A stretch of DNA of 64,000 nucleotides from Synechococcus sp. MW101C3 (GTDB taxonomy: Bacteria; Cyanobacteriota; Cyanobacteriia; PCC-6307; Cyanobiaceae): positions 286,374-350,373 of the forward strand of contig NZ_NQKX01000002.1 of assembly GCF_002252635.1 (NCBI RefSeq), given 5' to 3'. Each line of letters opens with the position of its first letter. Position 1 is the stretch's first letter. Shown here one piece after another: positions 48,587 through 58,749 of the stretch. Both the position numbers and the translations under genes were made by a program. The notes under the pieces are model-generated. The model searched no databases. It was not told where the DNA came from and saw nothing but the letters and a program-made list of their open reading frames with translations.

Positions 48587-48671
48587 GGCCGGGCGGAGCT
48601 GCCGCAGAGCTCAGCCGGCACTCGCCAGAACTGAGGGGGCACCCACGAGTGATCAGGCGGGATAGCAGCCC

Positions 48672-49643
48672 TTAAGCGGCTGTCCTGGTCGGTCCGGCAG
48701 GTTGGCGGATCAACCAGAGCTGGTCGCCCTGCACCCACAGCAACAGCAGCCCTGCGGGGGAGTGCACCGAAACAGCGTGCGGCTGGCTGAGGCCCATGGC
48801 CTGGGCAGCCGCCAGGGGCAGGCGGCGCAGTTCCACCCCCTGAGGCAGGTCGGTCAGGCTCTCGGGCCTGTTGCTGGCCATCACGCCGGTGTCCCAGAGC
48901 AGCCGGTAGGGGCGATCGGCGTTGGCACCAAGCCGTAGGTGACGCCTGGCCAGGGCGGCGCTGGCAGCCTTCTGGCCCTCGTCCATGGCCGGGCGTTCCG
49001 CTGCCGCCGGCGGGGCGGCTGCGTCTGCGGGCGTGGCGTTTGAACCAGCAGCAGTTGGCGCGGCGGCCGCTCCGGCCTTGCTCTGCAGCTGGGCGACAAG
49101 TTCCAGGGCGGAGGCGGCGCTGGCCGGAAGGCCAGCGGAGGCAGCCGGCGGGACCCCCCAGGCCAGGCCGCCGCGGCCAGCGCTGCCTGCAGCGATGCGG
49201 GAAGCCGGCAGCACCGGAGTGGCGGAACGGCGCGGGGTCGTTGGGCCGGCCTCAAGCGGCGGCGGCGGCGGCAGTGGCAGGCTGTTGCCGAAGGGCAGAT
49301 CGATCGTGCTCAAGCTGGCTGCCAGCGCCACGGGCTGACGGGCACCACTGCTGAAGCGCAGCAGCTCCGGGGTGTTATCGGTCACCGGCAGGCGCGGGGC
49401 CGGTGGGCGGGGACGCACCGTCAGGTTGCTGCTGGAGAGCCAGAGGACATGGGCTCCCACGGCGATACCCACCGGCAGCAGCCAGCGGGAGGTTCCGATC
49501 GCCGCCAGCCAGCGCCCGTTGGCGCCCGCCCGCGCCCAGGCGGGCAGCGGGAGGCTGCGGCCTGCGGCAGGGGGCCGGCCGTCAGGAGGCAGGGGCTTGG
49601 GACGGGGAGGGAAGTTGAACGTCAAAGGGAAGCGCACTGGCAT
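48672..49643 (-). CDS. TonB-like single-pass envelope protein
   Basis: The 323-residue protein has a short cytoplasmic N-terminus, one membrane helix containing a histidine (LLPVGIAVGAHVLWL), then a long Pro/Ala-rich region (RPRPPAPRLP, LPLPPPPPLE) and a compact C-terminal domain (~215-323). This architecture, with a His in the anchor helix, is that of TonB, and the gene ends an exbB-exbD-exbD operon. The C-terminal domain does not show a recognisable TonB fold signature (no YP-motif), so this is a TonB-like analogue by context. Its ATG overlaps exbD2 by 62 bp; a TTG at 49625 is an alternative. Confidence 0.6.
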   Translation of the reverse strand: MPVRFPLTFNFPPRPKPLPPDGRPPAAGRSLPLPAWARAGANGRWLAAIGTSRWLLPVGIAVGAHVLWLSSSNLTVRPRPPAPRLPVTDNTPELLRFSSGARQPVALAASLSTIDLPFGNSLPLPPPPPLEAGPTTPRRSATPVLPASRIAAGSAGRGGLAWGVPPAASAGLPASAASALELVAQLQSKAGAAAAPTAAGSNATPADAAAPPAAAERPAMDEGQKAASAALARRHLRLGANADRPYRLLWDTGVMASNRPESLTDLPQGVELRRLPLAAAQAMGLSQPHAVSVHSPAGLLLLWVQGDQLWLIRQPAGPTRTAA

Positions 49644-50022
49644 CGAGCAGGGGAAGAAATCGCTGCACCAATCCCCAGGAGGTGGTGGGGGAGGGAATCA
49701 GCCGCACGCGGGCCTGCGCGTTGATGCGGCGGGCCTCCTGCAGCAGGGCGGGCAACTGGCCAGGGTTGACCGTGCGGTTCCAGAGGCGCAGCCGCCCATC
49801 GGCCGCCAGGTGCAGCACCACCAGGCCGCGGTGGGCGGGCGCCTGGGCGAGCTGCTGAGGCAGCAGAAGCAGCGCCATGCTGAACAGGCTGAGGGCCGCC
49901 CCAAGCAGCGCCAGCCAGAGGCCCTGCTCACCGGCCGTGATCGGGCCGGCCGGCCCGATCCGCCGCACCGCCAGGGCTGGGGAAAGCCCCGAGAAGGGGT
50001 TGGCGCGCTCTGCTGGTCTCAC
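49582..50022 (-). CDS. ExbD/TolR-like protein 2
   Basis: The 146-residue protein has one membrane helix (LWLALLGAALSLFSMALLLL) and a periplasmic domain with LVVLHLAADGRLRLWNRTVN, the ExbD/TolR pattern. The GTG start at 50022 overlaps the stop of the preceding exbD (GTGA); an earlier ATG at 50049 would extend into it. The Asp expected at the start of the ExbD helix is not obvious. It is the second of two tandem ExbD-like genes. Confidence 0.72.
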   Translation of the reverse strand: MRPAERANPFSGLSPALAVRRIGPAGPITAGEQGLWLALLGAALSLFSMALLLLPQQLAQAPAHRGLVVLHLAADGRLRLWNRTVNPGQLPALLQEARRINAQARVRLIPSPTTSWGLVQRFLPLLDASALPFDVQLPSPSQAPAS

Positions 50023-50372
50023 AGTGGGCCCGGCAGACGGTCGATCCACACCGGCTGGCGGCTGTGGCGACGCAGCCAGGCCAGGTCGCTGCTCACCTGC
50101 CTGCTGGAGCGGGCATCGGAGGGCAGAAAACGCACACCCTGTGGGTTGGTGGCGCCACGCAGCTGAGCCACCAGCGCCACTTCACTGATCGCGGCGCCAT
50201 CGAGGTACCAGCTGCCGCTGGCGGCGCGCACCAGAAACCAGTGGGGCTGAAGGCCCTGAGAGGCGGTGGCGCGATGGCGCGGCTCCGGCTGCCGCAGAAC
50301 AACGGGCAGGGCAGCCACGGCGGTGAGGGCGATCAGGTTGAGACCGGTGAGTGCCAGGAGGCGGAAGGTCAT
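50019..50372 (-). CDS. ExbD/TolR-like protein 1
   Basis: The 117-residue protein has one N-terminal helix ([20 protein letters not shown]) followed by a small periplasmic domain with [20 protein letters not shown], resembling the ExbD/TolR fold. It overlaps exbB by 4 bases (ATGA) and exbD2 by 4 bases (GTGA). The lone acidic residue usually found in the ExbD helix is replaced by Asn (GLNLIA). Identification rests on fold pattern and operon position. Confidence 0.7.
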   Translation of the reverse strand: MTFRLLALTGLNLIALTAVAALPVVLRQPEPRHRATASQGLQPHWFLVRAASGSWYLDGAAISEVALVAQLRGATNPQGVRFLPSDARSSRQVSSDLAWLRRHSRQPVWIDRLPGPL

Positions 50373-50884
50373 GGGGCCTCGGCCGCAGCGCGCAGGCAGG
50401 CCAGCTCCAGACGGCTGCGTTGCCATTGCCGCAAGCCCTGATTGGTGCGCAGCAGCACCGCAGCGATCAGGGCGACCACCAGGCCGAGCCAGGTGCTGAC
50501 CAACACCTCGCCGTAACCCTGCACGCTGGCGCCGCTGGGCAGGGTGAGGTCGGGGCCGAGCTCGGCGAGCACACGCATCAGGCCGCTGACGGTGCCGATC
50601 AGGCCCAGCAGGGGGCTGATCAAGGTGGCGGCTTCAAGCACGGGCTCACCCTGGGCCATGGCCAGCTCCAGCTGGGCCAGCTCAAGGCCTTCCCGTTGCT
50701 GGCGGCTGGCGCCTGCAGGCGTGGCCGAAACGGTGTCGAGCAGGAGGCGCTCCTGACGGGTGGAACTGAGACCCCAGCGCTGCCAGTAGCGCAGCCGCTC
50801 TACGCCGATCGCCAGCACCACGATCGAGAGCAGCAGCAGGGGAACCATCACCGGACCACCGGCACGCAGCGCCGCGAAACCCAT
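50369..50884 (-). CDS. exbB: MotA/TolQ/ExbB proton-channel family protein
   Basis: The 171-residue protein has three helices with the ExbB core: [40 protein letters not shown] and [20 protein letters not shown]. ExbB-ExbD complexes use the proton gradient to energise TonB-dependent uptake or outer-membrane functions. The ATG at 50884 starts [15 protein letters not shown] as in the family; the open upstream extension is unlikely. It is the first gene of exbB-exbD-exbD-tonB-like, divergent from cysK with a 267-bp gap. Confidence 0.9.
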   Translation of the reverse strand: MGFAALRAGGPVMVPLLLLSIVVLAIGVERLRYWQRWGLSSTRQERLLLDTVSATPAGASRQQREGLELAQLELAMAQGEPVLEAATLISPLLGLIGTVSGLMRVLAELGPDLTLPSGASVQGYGEVLVSTWLGLVVALIAAVLLRTNQGLRQWQRSRLELACLRAAAEAP

Positions 50885-51151
50885 GCCGCCGCCCAGTTTC
50901 CCTTCCTTTGCAATGGCGAAACTAAGGGGCCGCGGGGCCGGTGCTGTGTCGTGCCAGAACTTGACAAACGTGTGGAAACCATTCACGCCTTTGGCGTGGG
51001 TTCCGCCTCATCCGGGAGCCCTCTCGGCCGGGCTGGCCTTGCAGTTCGGAGGCTTGGGCGCGGGCTGCGCGGCAGCTGTAAACGAGGACGCACAGCCTTC
51101 GAGCCAGCTGGCCCTGTTGCTGCCAGGCTGCTCTTACCAACTGATGTTCCG

Positions 51152-52138
<987 letters not shown>

Positions 52139-52796
52139 GCGGCAGCTGGGCCGGCGATGCGGGAGGCTTCCCGCCACCAGGCCCAGCCCTCGCGGTTGAT
52201 CAGCAGGCCGATCAGCACCAGCACCACCATCAGCGCCACCTGATCGGGGCGTGAATCGGGCACGAGGATATCGGCGATCAGGTGCGGCAGGTTGGAGATG
52301 GTGTACACCACGCTGATCCAGAAGTGCAGCCGCCGCCATGGCCGCCAGCGGGCAGGATGGCCCGGATCACTGGCGGCATAGGCGATGGTGACAAGGCAGG
52401 CGAGCGGTACCAGGAAGTAGGCGAGCATCGCCCCGAACAGCAGCGGCAGCGCCGCCACCGGCACCTGGCTCTCTTTCTGGTGACAGGCCATGGAACAGGG
52501 GCATCAGCCCCAGGTCGACGTGGAACAGCATGGCCAGGAGCCAGGCCAGCCATAACCAGCGCAGACGCATGGAGCGGTCCACTGCGGGGAGCCGATCAGC
52601 CGGAAAGGAAAGTGGGGGCAAGGAATGCACTGGGATCAGCAGCTTGCCATCAGGGGTGCTTGACTCGGCCATCGTCATCGCTCCCATCGCCGTTGTCAGC
52701 ATCGCCATTCCTGGCCCATGCGGCCGTATGGGCGCCTTGGTTCGCAATCAGAGCTGACGCAGCGGCAACCAATGGCACGGTATTGAGGTCTGAACC

Positions 52797-54620
52797 ATGA
52801 GCGCCTTCCTCACTGTTGCCTCAGAGCCGGCGGGTTTGATCACGCTGCTGATTTTCGCCGGCGCGATCGTGCTGTTCATCACCGGCTGGCTGGCGCCGGA
52901 GGTGACCGGCCTGCTGGCCGCTGCCCTGCTGGTGACCTTCAAGGTGCTCAAACCCGATGAGGCCGTTCAGGGGTTCGGCAGCCCTGCCCTGATCACCTTG
53001 ATGGGCCTGTTTGCCGTGTCGGCGGGATTGTTCCGCAGCGGCGGCCTCGATCGTCTGCGGGCGCTGATCGGGTCCGATGCGGTGCGCAGCCCGAAGCGCA
53101 TGATCGCGCTCATGGTGGGCGTGGTGGCCCCGATCTCGGCATTCGTGCCCAACACCCCGATCGTGGCCACCCTGCTGCCGGTTCTGGAGGGCTGGTGCCA
53201 CAGGCGCGGCATCTCCCCCTCGAAAGTGCTGTTGCCCCTGTCCTTCGCCACCGTGCTGGGGGGAACCATCTCCCTGCTCGGCACCTCCACCAACCTTCTC
53301 GCCAGCGATGTCAGCCGCCAGCTCGGCTATGGCTCGCTGGAGCTGTTCAGCTTCACGGCGATCGGGATTCCGATCTGGCTGATCGGCTCGGCCTACATGC
53401 TGTTCTTCTCCGAGCGCATGCTCCCCGATCGGGGATTTGAAGGCGACGACCTGCTCGGCTCCATGGCTCGCGAGGGATACTTCACCGACGTGCTGATTCC
53501 ATTGGAATCGGAACTGATTGGACAATCGCTTCACAACAGCAGGCTCCAGCGCCGTTTCGACGTGGACGTGCTGGAGCTGCACCGGGGCAGTGAGAGCTTC
53601 ACCGCCCCGCTGGCGGATCTCGTGCTGCAGGCCGGCGACCGGCTGATGCTGCGCTGCAATCGCGACAACCTATTGCGCCTGCAGCAAGAGCACACCGTGA
53701 CCCTGGCGCCGATCACCGATCTTGACGAAGACGTTCAGGAACTGGCCGGGGCTTCCAGCACTTCCCCCCAGCGCGTGGTGGAAGTGCTTCTCCCTGATGG
53801 TTCTGCGATCGTCGGCTCCAGCGTGCGGGATCTGCGCTTCCGCCAGCGCTACAACGCCACCCTGCTGGCGGTGCGGCGCGGCAACCAGGTGCTGCGCGAG
53901 CTGCTGGGGCGCGTGCAATTGCAGGCTGGCGACGTCCTCCTGCTTCAGGCCCCGCTCGATGCGATCCGCGGCATGCAGGCCAACAACGACCTGGTGCTGC
54001 TCGACGAATTAGAGAAAGACCTGCCCACCACCAGCCGTAAGTGGGTGGCGGTGGTGATTTCGGCACTGGTGATCCTTTTGCCGATGTTCAAGTTGCTGCC
54101 GCTGATGGCAGTGGTTCTGCTGGCGGTGGTGGCAATGGTGGCCACCGGCTGCCTGCGTCCCGGAGAGCTGCAACGCTCGATCCGCTGGGATGTGATCCTG
54201 CTGCTGGGCTCACTCACCAGCTTCAGCGTGGCGATGCAATCCACCGGGCTGGCCGAGGCGCTCGCCACCGATTTGTTGCGCTCGATGCAGGGCTGGTCGC
54301 CCTATCTGGTGCTGCTGTCGGTGACGGTGCTCGCGCAGATTTTCACGGAGGCCCTCAGCAACGGAGCCACCGTGGTTCTGCTGATTCCGATCGCCACCGA
54401 GGTAGCCAAAGGGCTGGATCTGCCGCCGATGGCCTTCATCTTCGCCGTGATGTTCGCCGCCAGCCAGAGTTTCCTCACGCCGATCGGCTATCAGACCAAC
54501 CTGATGGTGTTCGGCCCCGGCCGCTACCGCTTTCTCGACATGACCCGCTACGGCCTGCCACTCACCCTCACCCTGGCCGTGACGATGCCCTGGCTGATCT
54601 GCCGCCACTTCGGCATCTGA
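52797..54620 (+). CDS. SLC13/DASS-family permease with two TrkA-C (RCK_C) domains
   Basis: The 607-residue transporter belongs to the divalent anion:Na+ symporter family (sulfate or dicarboxylate). Membrane halves contain SAFVPNTPIVATLLPVLEGW, LGGTISLLGTSTNLLASDV and FTEALSNGATVVLLIPIATE with SFLTPIGYQTNLMVFGPG. Two RCK_C domains are inserted in the middle (~228-290 and ~327-386; LIGQSLHNSRLQRRFDVDVL and IVGSSVRDLRFRQRYNATLL). Cyanobacterial relatives include Slr0753/SacS-like sulfate or thiol-compound transporters. The substrate is not certain; neighbour cysK would fit sulfur uptake. Confidence 0.9.
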   Translation: MSAFLTVASEPAGLITLLIFAGAIVLFITGWLAPEVTGLLAAALLVTFKVLKPDEAVQGFGSPALITLMGLFAVSAGLFRSGGLDRLRALIGSDAVRSPKRMIALMVGVVAPISAFVPNTPIVATLLPVLEGWCHRRGISPSKVLLPLSFATVLGGTISLLGTSTNLLASDVSRQLGYGSLELFSFTAIGIPIWLIGSAYMLFFSERMLPDRGFEGDDLLGSMAREGYFTDVLIPLESELIGQSLHNSRLQRRFDVDVLELHRGSESFTAPLADLVLQAGDRLMLRCNRDNLLRLQQEHTVTLAPITDLDEDVQELAGASSTSPQRVVEVLLPDGSAIVGSSVRDLRFRQRYNATLLAVRRGNQVLRELLGRVQLQAGDVLLLQAPLDAIRGMQANNDLVLLDELEKDLPTTSRKWVAVVISALVILLPMFKLLPLMAVVLLAVVAMVATGCLRPGELQRSIRWDVILLLGSLTSFSVAMQSTGLAEALATDLLRSMQGWSPYLVLLSVTVLAQIFTEALSNGATVVLLIPIATEVAKGLDLPPMAFIFAVMFAASQSFLTPIGYQTNLMVFGPGRYRFLDMTRYGLPLTLTLAVTMPWLICRHFGI

Positions 54621-54652
54621 GCCCACACTGGAGGGAAGCGCCAAGCCCTCCT

Positions 54653-55189
54653 GTGCTCAGCAAGCTGAACGAACGTCTGCAGCACTGGGGCTTCAGCTGG
54701 AGCGGCTGGCGTGACAACCGCCGTGGTGAATGGTGGCTGGCGGCCCAGCTGCTTCTGATCGCCGCCCATTTGCTGCCGGCCACGCCACCGCCCAGCCGCC
54801 TGGGCATCGACTGGCCGCTGCCCTTGCAGCTGGTGGGCCTGGCCCTGTTGGTCGTGGGTCTGGGGCTGGCCCTGCAGGCGTTCCTGAACCTGGGAGATAG
54901 CCTCACGCCGCTGCCTGAACCGATGCCCGGTGCGGCCCTGGTGACGGCAGGGCCCTACGGCCGCTGCCGCCATCCGCTGTACCAGGCAGTGTTGCTCTGC
55001 TCGCTGGGGATGGTGATCGCCCTGGGCAGCCTGCTGCACCTGTTGCTGCTGCTGGGCCTGGCCGCCGTGCTGGGCGGCAAGGCCCGGCGTGAGGAACGGG
55101 CCCTGTGCGCCACCCATCCCGACTATCCCGCCTACCGGGAGCGCACGCCGGCGATCGTGCCGTCACTCCCCTGGCTCGACTGGCGCTGA
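54653..55189 (+). CDS. ICMT/phospholipid methyltransferase-like membrane protein
   Basis: The 178-residue protein has several helices and the isoprenylcysteine methyltransferase-type cofactor motif LVTAGPYGRCRHPLYQAVLL, followed by EERALCATHPDYPAYRERTP. Bacterial members methylate lipids or unknown substrates. The start is a GTG at 54653, 33 bp after the permease gene; no ATG is available. It may be co-transcribed with the permease. Confidence 0.8.
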   Translation: MLSKLNERLQHWGFSWSGWRDNRRGEWWLAAQLLLIAAHLLPATPPPSRLGIDWPLPLQLVGLALLVVGLGLALQAFLNLGDSLTPLPEPMPGAALVTAGPYGRCRHPLYQAVLLCSLGMVIALGSLLHLLLLLGLAAVLGGKARREERALCATHPDYPAYRERTPAIVPSLPWLDWR

Positions 55190-55301
55190 TGCGGTGCGCA
55201 GGGCAAGGCCAACGCCTGCATCAGGTTTCCGGGCATCTCCGCCTCCGCCTGCAGGCGGGCGATGCCGCAAAGACGCTGTCAACCCTATCTGATTAAAGCT
55301 G

Positions 55302-55321
55302 TTATGCCCTTTTCCGCATAA
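55302..55321. promoter_or_regulatory. Palindrome TTATGC-N8-GCATAA
   Basis: Two perfect 6-bp arms around 8 bases lie in the AT-rich 270-bp region ahead of the ArsR gene, 143 bp before its start. The first arm sits in GTTATGCC, a string also present at 58179-58186 near the heme oxygenase promoter. It may be an operator or an end-of-gene hairpin. Confidence 0.4.
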
Positions 55322-55426
55322 GTGTCAACATGCGACAGGATGTGCATGACGATCGGATTCTTCAGTTCTTGGTCCGGTTCTCACGTACTCAAAAGGTGCG
55401 TCACCCACCCCAAAACGGCAAACATG

Positions 55427-55445
55427 ACGCCATGATGGTTGGCGT
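55427..55445. promoter_or_regulatory. Inverted repeat ACGCCA-N7-TGGCGT just ahead of arsR-type gene
   Basis: Perfect 6-bp arms 19 bp upstream of the regulator ATG, in the position of an autoregulatory operator for an ArsR-family protein. The match to the classical ArsR 12-2-12 operator is weak, so the assignment is by position only. Confidence 0.45.
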
Positions 55446-55463
55446 TGCTAGGTATTTTGCGTA

Positions 55464-55808
55464 ATGAGTGCTGCGGCCGATGGGCTAGTTCCAACCCCCC
55501 AGCTTCTTGAAGAACTCAGCCAGTTCTTTCGCCTCCTGAGTGAGCCGGCGCGGCTGCAATTGCTCTGTCTGTTAAAGACGGGCCCCCAGGATGTGGCCGC
55601 CCTGATTGCCTCTACCGGCTTCAGCCAATCCCACATCAGCCGCCAGCTGAGCCAGTTGCAGCGGGCGGGGCTGGTGCGCTGTGAGCGGGAGGGCACCCGC
55701 TTGATCTACACCGCCGACGAGCCGCTGGTGGACGATCTCTGCATGTTGGTGATGGGCCGCCTGCGGGAACGGCTTGAACAGCAGCTTGAGCACCTGCAGG
55801 CCGCCTGA
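55464..55808 (+). CDS. ArsR-family winged-helix regulator
   Basis: The 114-residue protein has the ArsR fold: FFRLLSEPARLQLLCLL, then TGFSQSHISRQLSQLQRAGL as the recognition helix, and REGTRLIYTADEP as the wing. The metal-binding ELCVCDL motif of ArsR/SmtB is missing; cysteines are at 35, 73 and 93, so it could sense redox state or a cofactor instead. It converges with hemN 9 bp downstream and has two palindromes upstream. A link to the neighbouring tetrapyrrole genes is inference. Confidence 0.9.
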   Translation: MSAAADGLVPTPQLLEELSQFFRLLSEPARLQLLCLLKTGPQDVAALIASTGFSQSHISRQLSQLQRAGLVRCEREGTRLIYTADEPLVDDLCMLVMGRLRERLEQQLEHLQAA

Positions 55809-55817
55809 TTCGTCGCC

Positions 55818-57236
55818 TCAGACCAACCGCGACCCGCTGGCCTTCAGTCGCTGGCGAGGATCAAACACCGCAGCGATCGTGCGGATCAGCCAGCGTCCTT
55901 CCGTGCTGACGCGGAAGCCATTGGACTCCAGCTGCAGCAGGCCGTCGGCCTCCAGGGCCTGCAGGTCAGCCCATTCTGCCGCGAACCGCTGGGGGCCGTT
56001 GAGCGGCTCTGCTCCAGCCTGGGCGTTTATAGCTTGGCCGGTCTGATCTGCGCCGCCAAGGTGGGCAAAATCGACGCGAAAATCGCACATCAAGCGCTGA
56101 ATGATGCGACGCCTGAGCAGTTCGTCAGGATCCTCGACCACCAGCCCCCTCTCCACCGGCAACACGCCGGCGTCCAGCGCCTTCAGATAGGCCCGGAGAT
56201 CCCGCTGGTTCTGGCTGAACAGGGTGGGGTACTGGCTGATCGCCGTGACGCCGATCGCCAGCAGGTCGAGCTCTCCACCGGTGGTGTAGCCCTGGAAATT
56301 GCGATGCAGGCGGCCAGCCCGGGCCGCCACGGCCAGGCTGTCCTCCGCCAGGGCGAAGTGGTCCATGCCGATGGCGTCATAGCCATGGCTGGTAAAGGCG
56401 TCATAGGCGCCCTGCAGCATCAGCACCCGCTCGCGCTGGCTGGGCAGATCATCAGCAGCGATCTTGCGTTGCAGCGGCAGTTGCTCGGGCAGGTAGGCGA
56501 AGCTGAACAACGACACCCGATCGGGCCGCAGCTCCTCCACGAGGGCGATCGTGGCGGCGAAACGGTCAGGCGTCTGCAGCGGCAGGCCGCAGATCAGATC
56601 CACGTTCACGCTCTCGAAGCCCGCCTCCCGCATCCAGCCCATCGCCCGCCGCAGCTGATCGGGCGGCACGATCCGGTTCACCGCCGCCTGCACTTCCGGA
56701 TCGGCGTCCTGAATGCCGAAGCTGATGCGGTTGAACCCGAGGCGGCGCAGGCCCAGCACCTCGTCACGGCTGAGGAATTCCGGATTCACCTCGATCGAGG
56801 CTTCCAGGCCGGGCTCCAGATCGAAGTGGTGGGCGATCAGCGCCCAAAGCTCCGCCTGCTCGCTCACGCTCAGGTAATTGGGAGTGCCGCCACCCCAGTG
56901 CAGCTGGCTGAGGCGCCGGCGCTGGCCCGAGGCCTGCTGGATCAGCGCCAGCTCCCGGCCCAGGGCCTGCAGGTAGGGGCCCACCACCTTCGAGCCGGCC
57001 TGGGTGGTGATCCGGTTGCAGCCGCAGTACCAGCAGGCATGACGGCAGAAGGGGATGTGCACGTAGAGCGACAGGGGCTCGCTGCTCGGCCGGGCCAGCT
57101 CCGCCGCCAGTTCACCAGGGCCCACACCGGTGTGGAAGCTGGCGGCCGTGGGGTAGCTGGTGTAGCGGGGCACGGGCTTGTCGTGCTTCAGCAGCAGCTG
57201 CAGCGGTTCGAGGCGGGCAGGAGCAGTGGTGGGCAT
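55818..57236 (-). CDS. hemN: Oxygen-independent coproporphyrinogen III oxidase
   Basis: This radical SAM enzyme makes protoporphyrinogen IX without O2 and is used under low oxygen beside aerobic HemF. The 472-residue product has the cluster motif CRHACWYCGC (CX3CX2C), YVHIPFCRH, LHWGGGTPNYL and GIQDADPEVQAAVNRI. The ATG at 57236 gives the family N-terminus (KHDKPVPRYTSYPTA); the open upstream extension is spurious. It lies 140 bp after heme oxygenase in the same direction, probably in one transcript. Confidence 0.96.
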   Translation of the reverse strand: MPTTAPARLEPLQLLLKHDKPVPRYTSYPTAASFHTGVGPGELAAELARPSSEPLSLYVHIPFCRHACWYCGCNRITTQAGSKVVGPYLQALGRELALIQQASGQRRRLSQLHWGGGTPNYLSVSEQAELWALIAHHFDLEPGLEASIEVNPEFLSRDEVLGLRRLGFNRISFGIQDADPEVQAAVNRIVPPDQLRRAMGWMREAGFESVNVDLICGLPLQTPDRFAATIALVEELRPDRVSLFSFAYLPEQLPLQRKIAADDLPSQRERVLMLQGAYDAFTSHGYDAIGMDHFALAEDSLAVAARAGRLHRNFQGYTTGGELDLLAIGVTAISQYPTLFSQNQRDLRAYLKALDAGVLPVERGLVVEDPDELLRRRIIQRLMCDFRVDFAHLGGADQTGQAINAQAGAEPLNGPQRFAAEWADLQALEADGLLQLESNGFRVSTEGRWLIRTIAAVFDPRQRLKASGSRLV

Positions 57237-57376
57237 GGGACGGGGGGCGCGCAGGAGAGAGTGAGGAAAGAGGGGAAGAGGCAGCAGCCAGGGGCAGATG
57301 GCGCGGCGGGAGGGCCTGAGGCACGACATCCAACCGCCAGCAGCAGACGCCAGTTGCCGGCCGCCAGCTTTCGGGC

Positions 57377-58117
57377 TCAGGCGGCGCCCAGATCGCCCAG
57401 TTCGGCCAGCAGGCGCTGGGTGTCCTGGAAGGCCACCACCGCTTCATCAAGCAGCTCACCTTCTTCCGCCTCGCTCAGGTCGAGTTGCTCAAAGGCGTCG
57501 TGCAGGGCGGCCTTGAGCACCGGCAGCGGCTGATCGAAGGCCCAGAAGCGCACGGCCGGCAGGCCATGGGCCGCCAGGATGGCGTTGGCCTGCTGGGCCA
57601 GCTGTTGGCCGCCGGAGAGATCGCCGCCGTAGCGCACGTAGACGTGGGCCAGAAAGCGGTGCGGAGCCTGCTGGGCCAGGGCCTGCAGATGCTCGAGCCA
57701 GAGGGCGGCAGCGGCGGAGCGCGGCGTGGCGGGCGCTGCCGCCAGGGCTGCCGCATCGGCGGCGAGGGCAGCACTGCGGGCCAGCGCCGCCCAGGGGAAG
57801 TCGATCGCACCAAGGGCCGCGGCCAGCTCAGGGCCCTGCTGCTCGATCAGGGCGTAGCCGGGGCCCAGCGCACGGATCAGAGCTGCCAGCTGCAGCGGGC
57901 TGGCCTGGCCGTCGAGCAGGGCGCGTGAGAACTCCATACCTTCGGCCTGGTGGTGGGCGGCGCCGATGCGGCCATGCAGACGGCGCACCCGCGGGCCGAA
58001 ACCCTTGCGGGCCGCCAGGTCGGCGGGGCTGGCGTGATCGGAGAGGTCGCTCGGGGAGGTAGCGGTTGGGGGGGCGGGCGCGGGGCTGGAGGCCGCGGCG
58101 GGGTGCGTGGTGGTCAT
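57377..58117 (-). CDS. ho: Heme oxygenase
   Basis: It cleaves heme to biliverdin for phycobilin synthesis and heme turnover, using ferredoxin. The proximal-His region is RVRRLHGRIGAAHHQAEGME and the distal helix FLAHVYVRYGGDLSGGQQLA matches the family signature. The first ~35 residues are an unusual Ala/Pro/Thr/Ser-rich extension, so the true start could be further in. Pairing with hemN recalls the Synechocystis low-oxygen ho2-hemN-chlAII cluster, suggesting the HO2 type. Divergent from the small gene at 58228. Confidence 0.93.
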   Translation of the reverse strand: MTTTHPAAASSPAPAPPTATSPSDLSDHASPADLAARKGFGPRVRRLHGRIGAAHHQAEGMEFSRALLDGQASPLQLAALIRALGPGYALIEQQGPELAAALGAIDFPWAALARSAALAADAAALAAAPATPRSAAAALWLEHLQALAQQAPHRFLAHVYVRYGGDLSGGQQLAQQANAILAAHGLPAVRFWAFDQPLPVLKAALHDAFEQLDLSEAEEGELLDEAVVAFQDTQRLLAELGDLGAA

Positions 58118-58160
58118 GGCGAAGGCAACCGGGGCGGGGCCTGACAGAGGCCGAACCAGC

Positions 58161-58182
58161 TAACGGTATCGCGCTACCGTTA
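58161..58182. promoter_or_regulatory. Palindrome TAACGGTA-N6-TACCGTTA between heme oxygenase and divergent gene
   Basis: Perfect 8-bp arms around six bases, in the 110-bp region between two divergent genes and 44 bp from the heme oxygenase start. Length and symmetry are those of a dimeric repressor or activator site. The right arm overlaps CGTTAT-N2-CGTTG (58178-58190), which recurs upstream of the hemerythrin-acsF operon. Confidence 0.6.
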
Positions 58183-58196
58183 TGCCGTTGTTTCGT

Positions 58197-58217
58197 CGTT
58201 GCAGATTCGTTGCAACG
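58197..58217. promoter_or_regulatory. Second inverted repeat CGTTGCA-N7-TGCAACG
   Basis: Perfect 7-bp arms with a 7-base spacer, 14 bp downstream of the first palindrome and 10 bp before the ATG of the divergent small gene. It could be a second operator or an RNA hairpin in the 5' leader of that gene. Confidence 0.5.
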
Positions 58218-58227
58218 TTCAGCACCC

Positions 58228-58584
58228 ATGGCTGCCATCCCCTCCACTCCCCAGGTCTGCGGCGCAAGGCCGCTGCAGCTGCTGCTGGCTCCCGGCGGCC
58301 AGCTCAGCGACGACGGCCAGCTGCGGGAGCTGATCGCCGAGCGGCGCGACAGGCAGGGCGCCAACGTGGAGCTGTGGTACCTGCGCCCGGTGGTGCTGGC
58401 GGCCCTGCTGCCGGAGCATGGCGCGGGTCAGGAAGCAGTGGTGGCGGCTGATCCGGCGGTGATCACCTGGTTGCAGCTGCGCTTCGGCGGCAGCGTGAGC
58501 ACAGCCGTCCTCGACCCCCAGCAGCTGCACAACCGGGCCGGCGGGCTGCCGCCGCGGGCGCCGCTGGCGGCAGTGACGCTCTGA
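58228..58584 (+). CDS. Hypothetical protein in the tetrapyrrole cluster
   Basis: The 118-residue soluble protein begins MAAIPSTPQVCGARPLQLLL and contains DDGQLRELIAERRDRQGANV and PAVITWLQLRFGGSVSTAVL. I do not recognise a domain. It looks like an alpha/beta protein without signal or membrane segments. It shares a palindrome-rich promoter region with heme oxygenase, so joint regulation is likely. Codon use is like the neighbours. Confidence 0.65.
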   Translation: MAAIPSTPQVCGARPLQLLLAPGGQLSDDGQLRELIAERRDRQGANVELWYLRPVVLAALLPEHGAGQEAVVAADPAVITWLQLRFGGSVSTAVLDPQQLHNRAGGLPPRAPLAAVTL

Positions 58585-58749
58585 GGTCTCCGTTCAGGAC
58601 CTCCACACCGAGGTGTCCAACGCGACAGCCAGACCCACCGGGCCGCTTCAGGGTCTGGTGGTGCCGCTGGTCCGCGCGCCCGGATTCCGCCGACCGCCAG
58701 CCCCACGCCGTCTTCGCCTCACTCCTCCCTGGTGACCAGGGCTTCCGTC

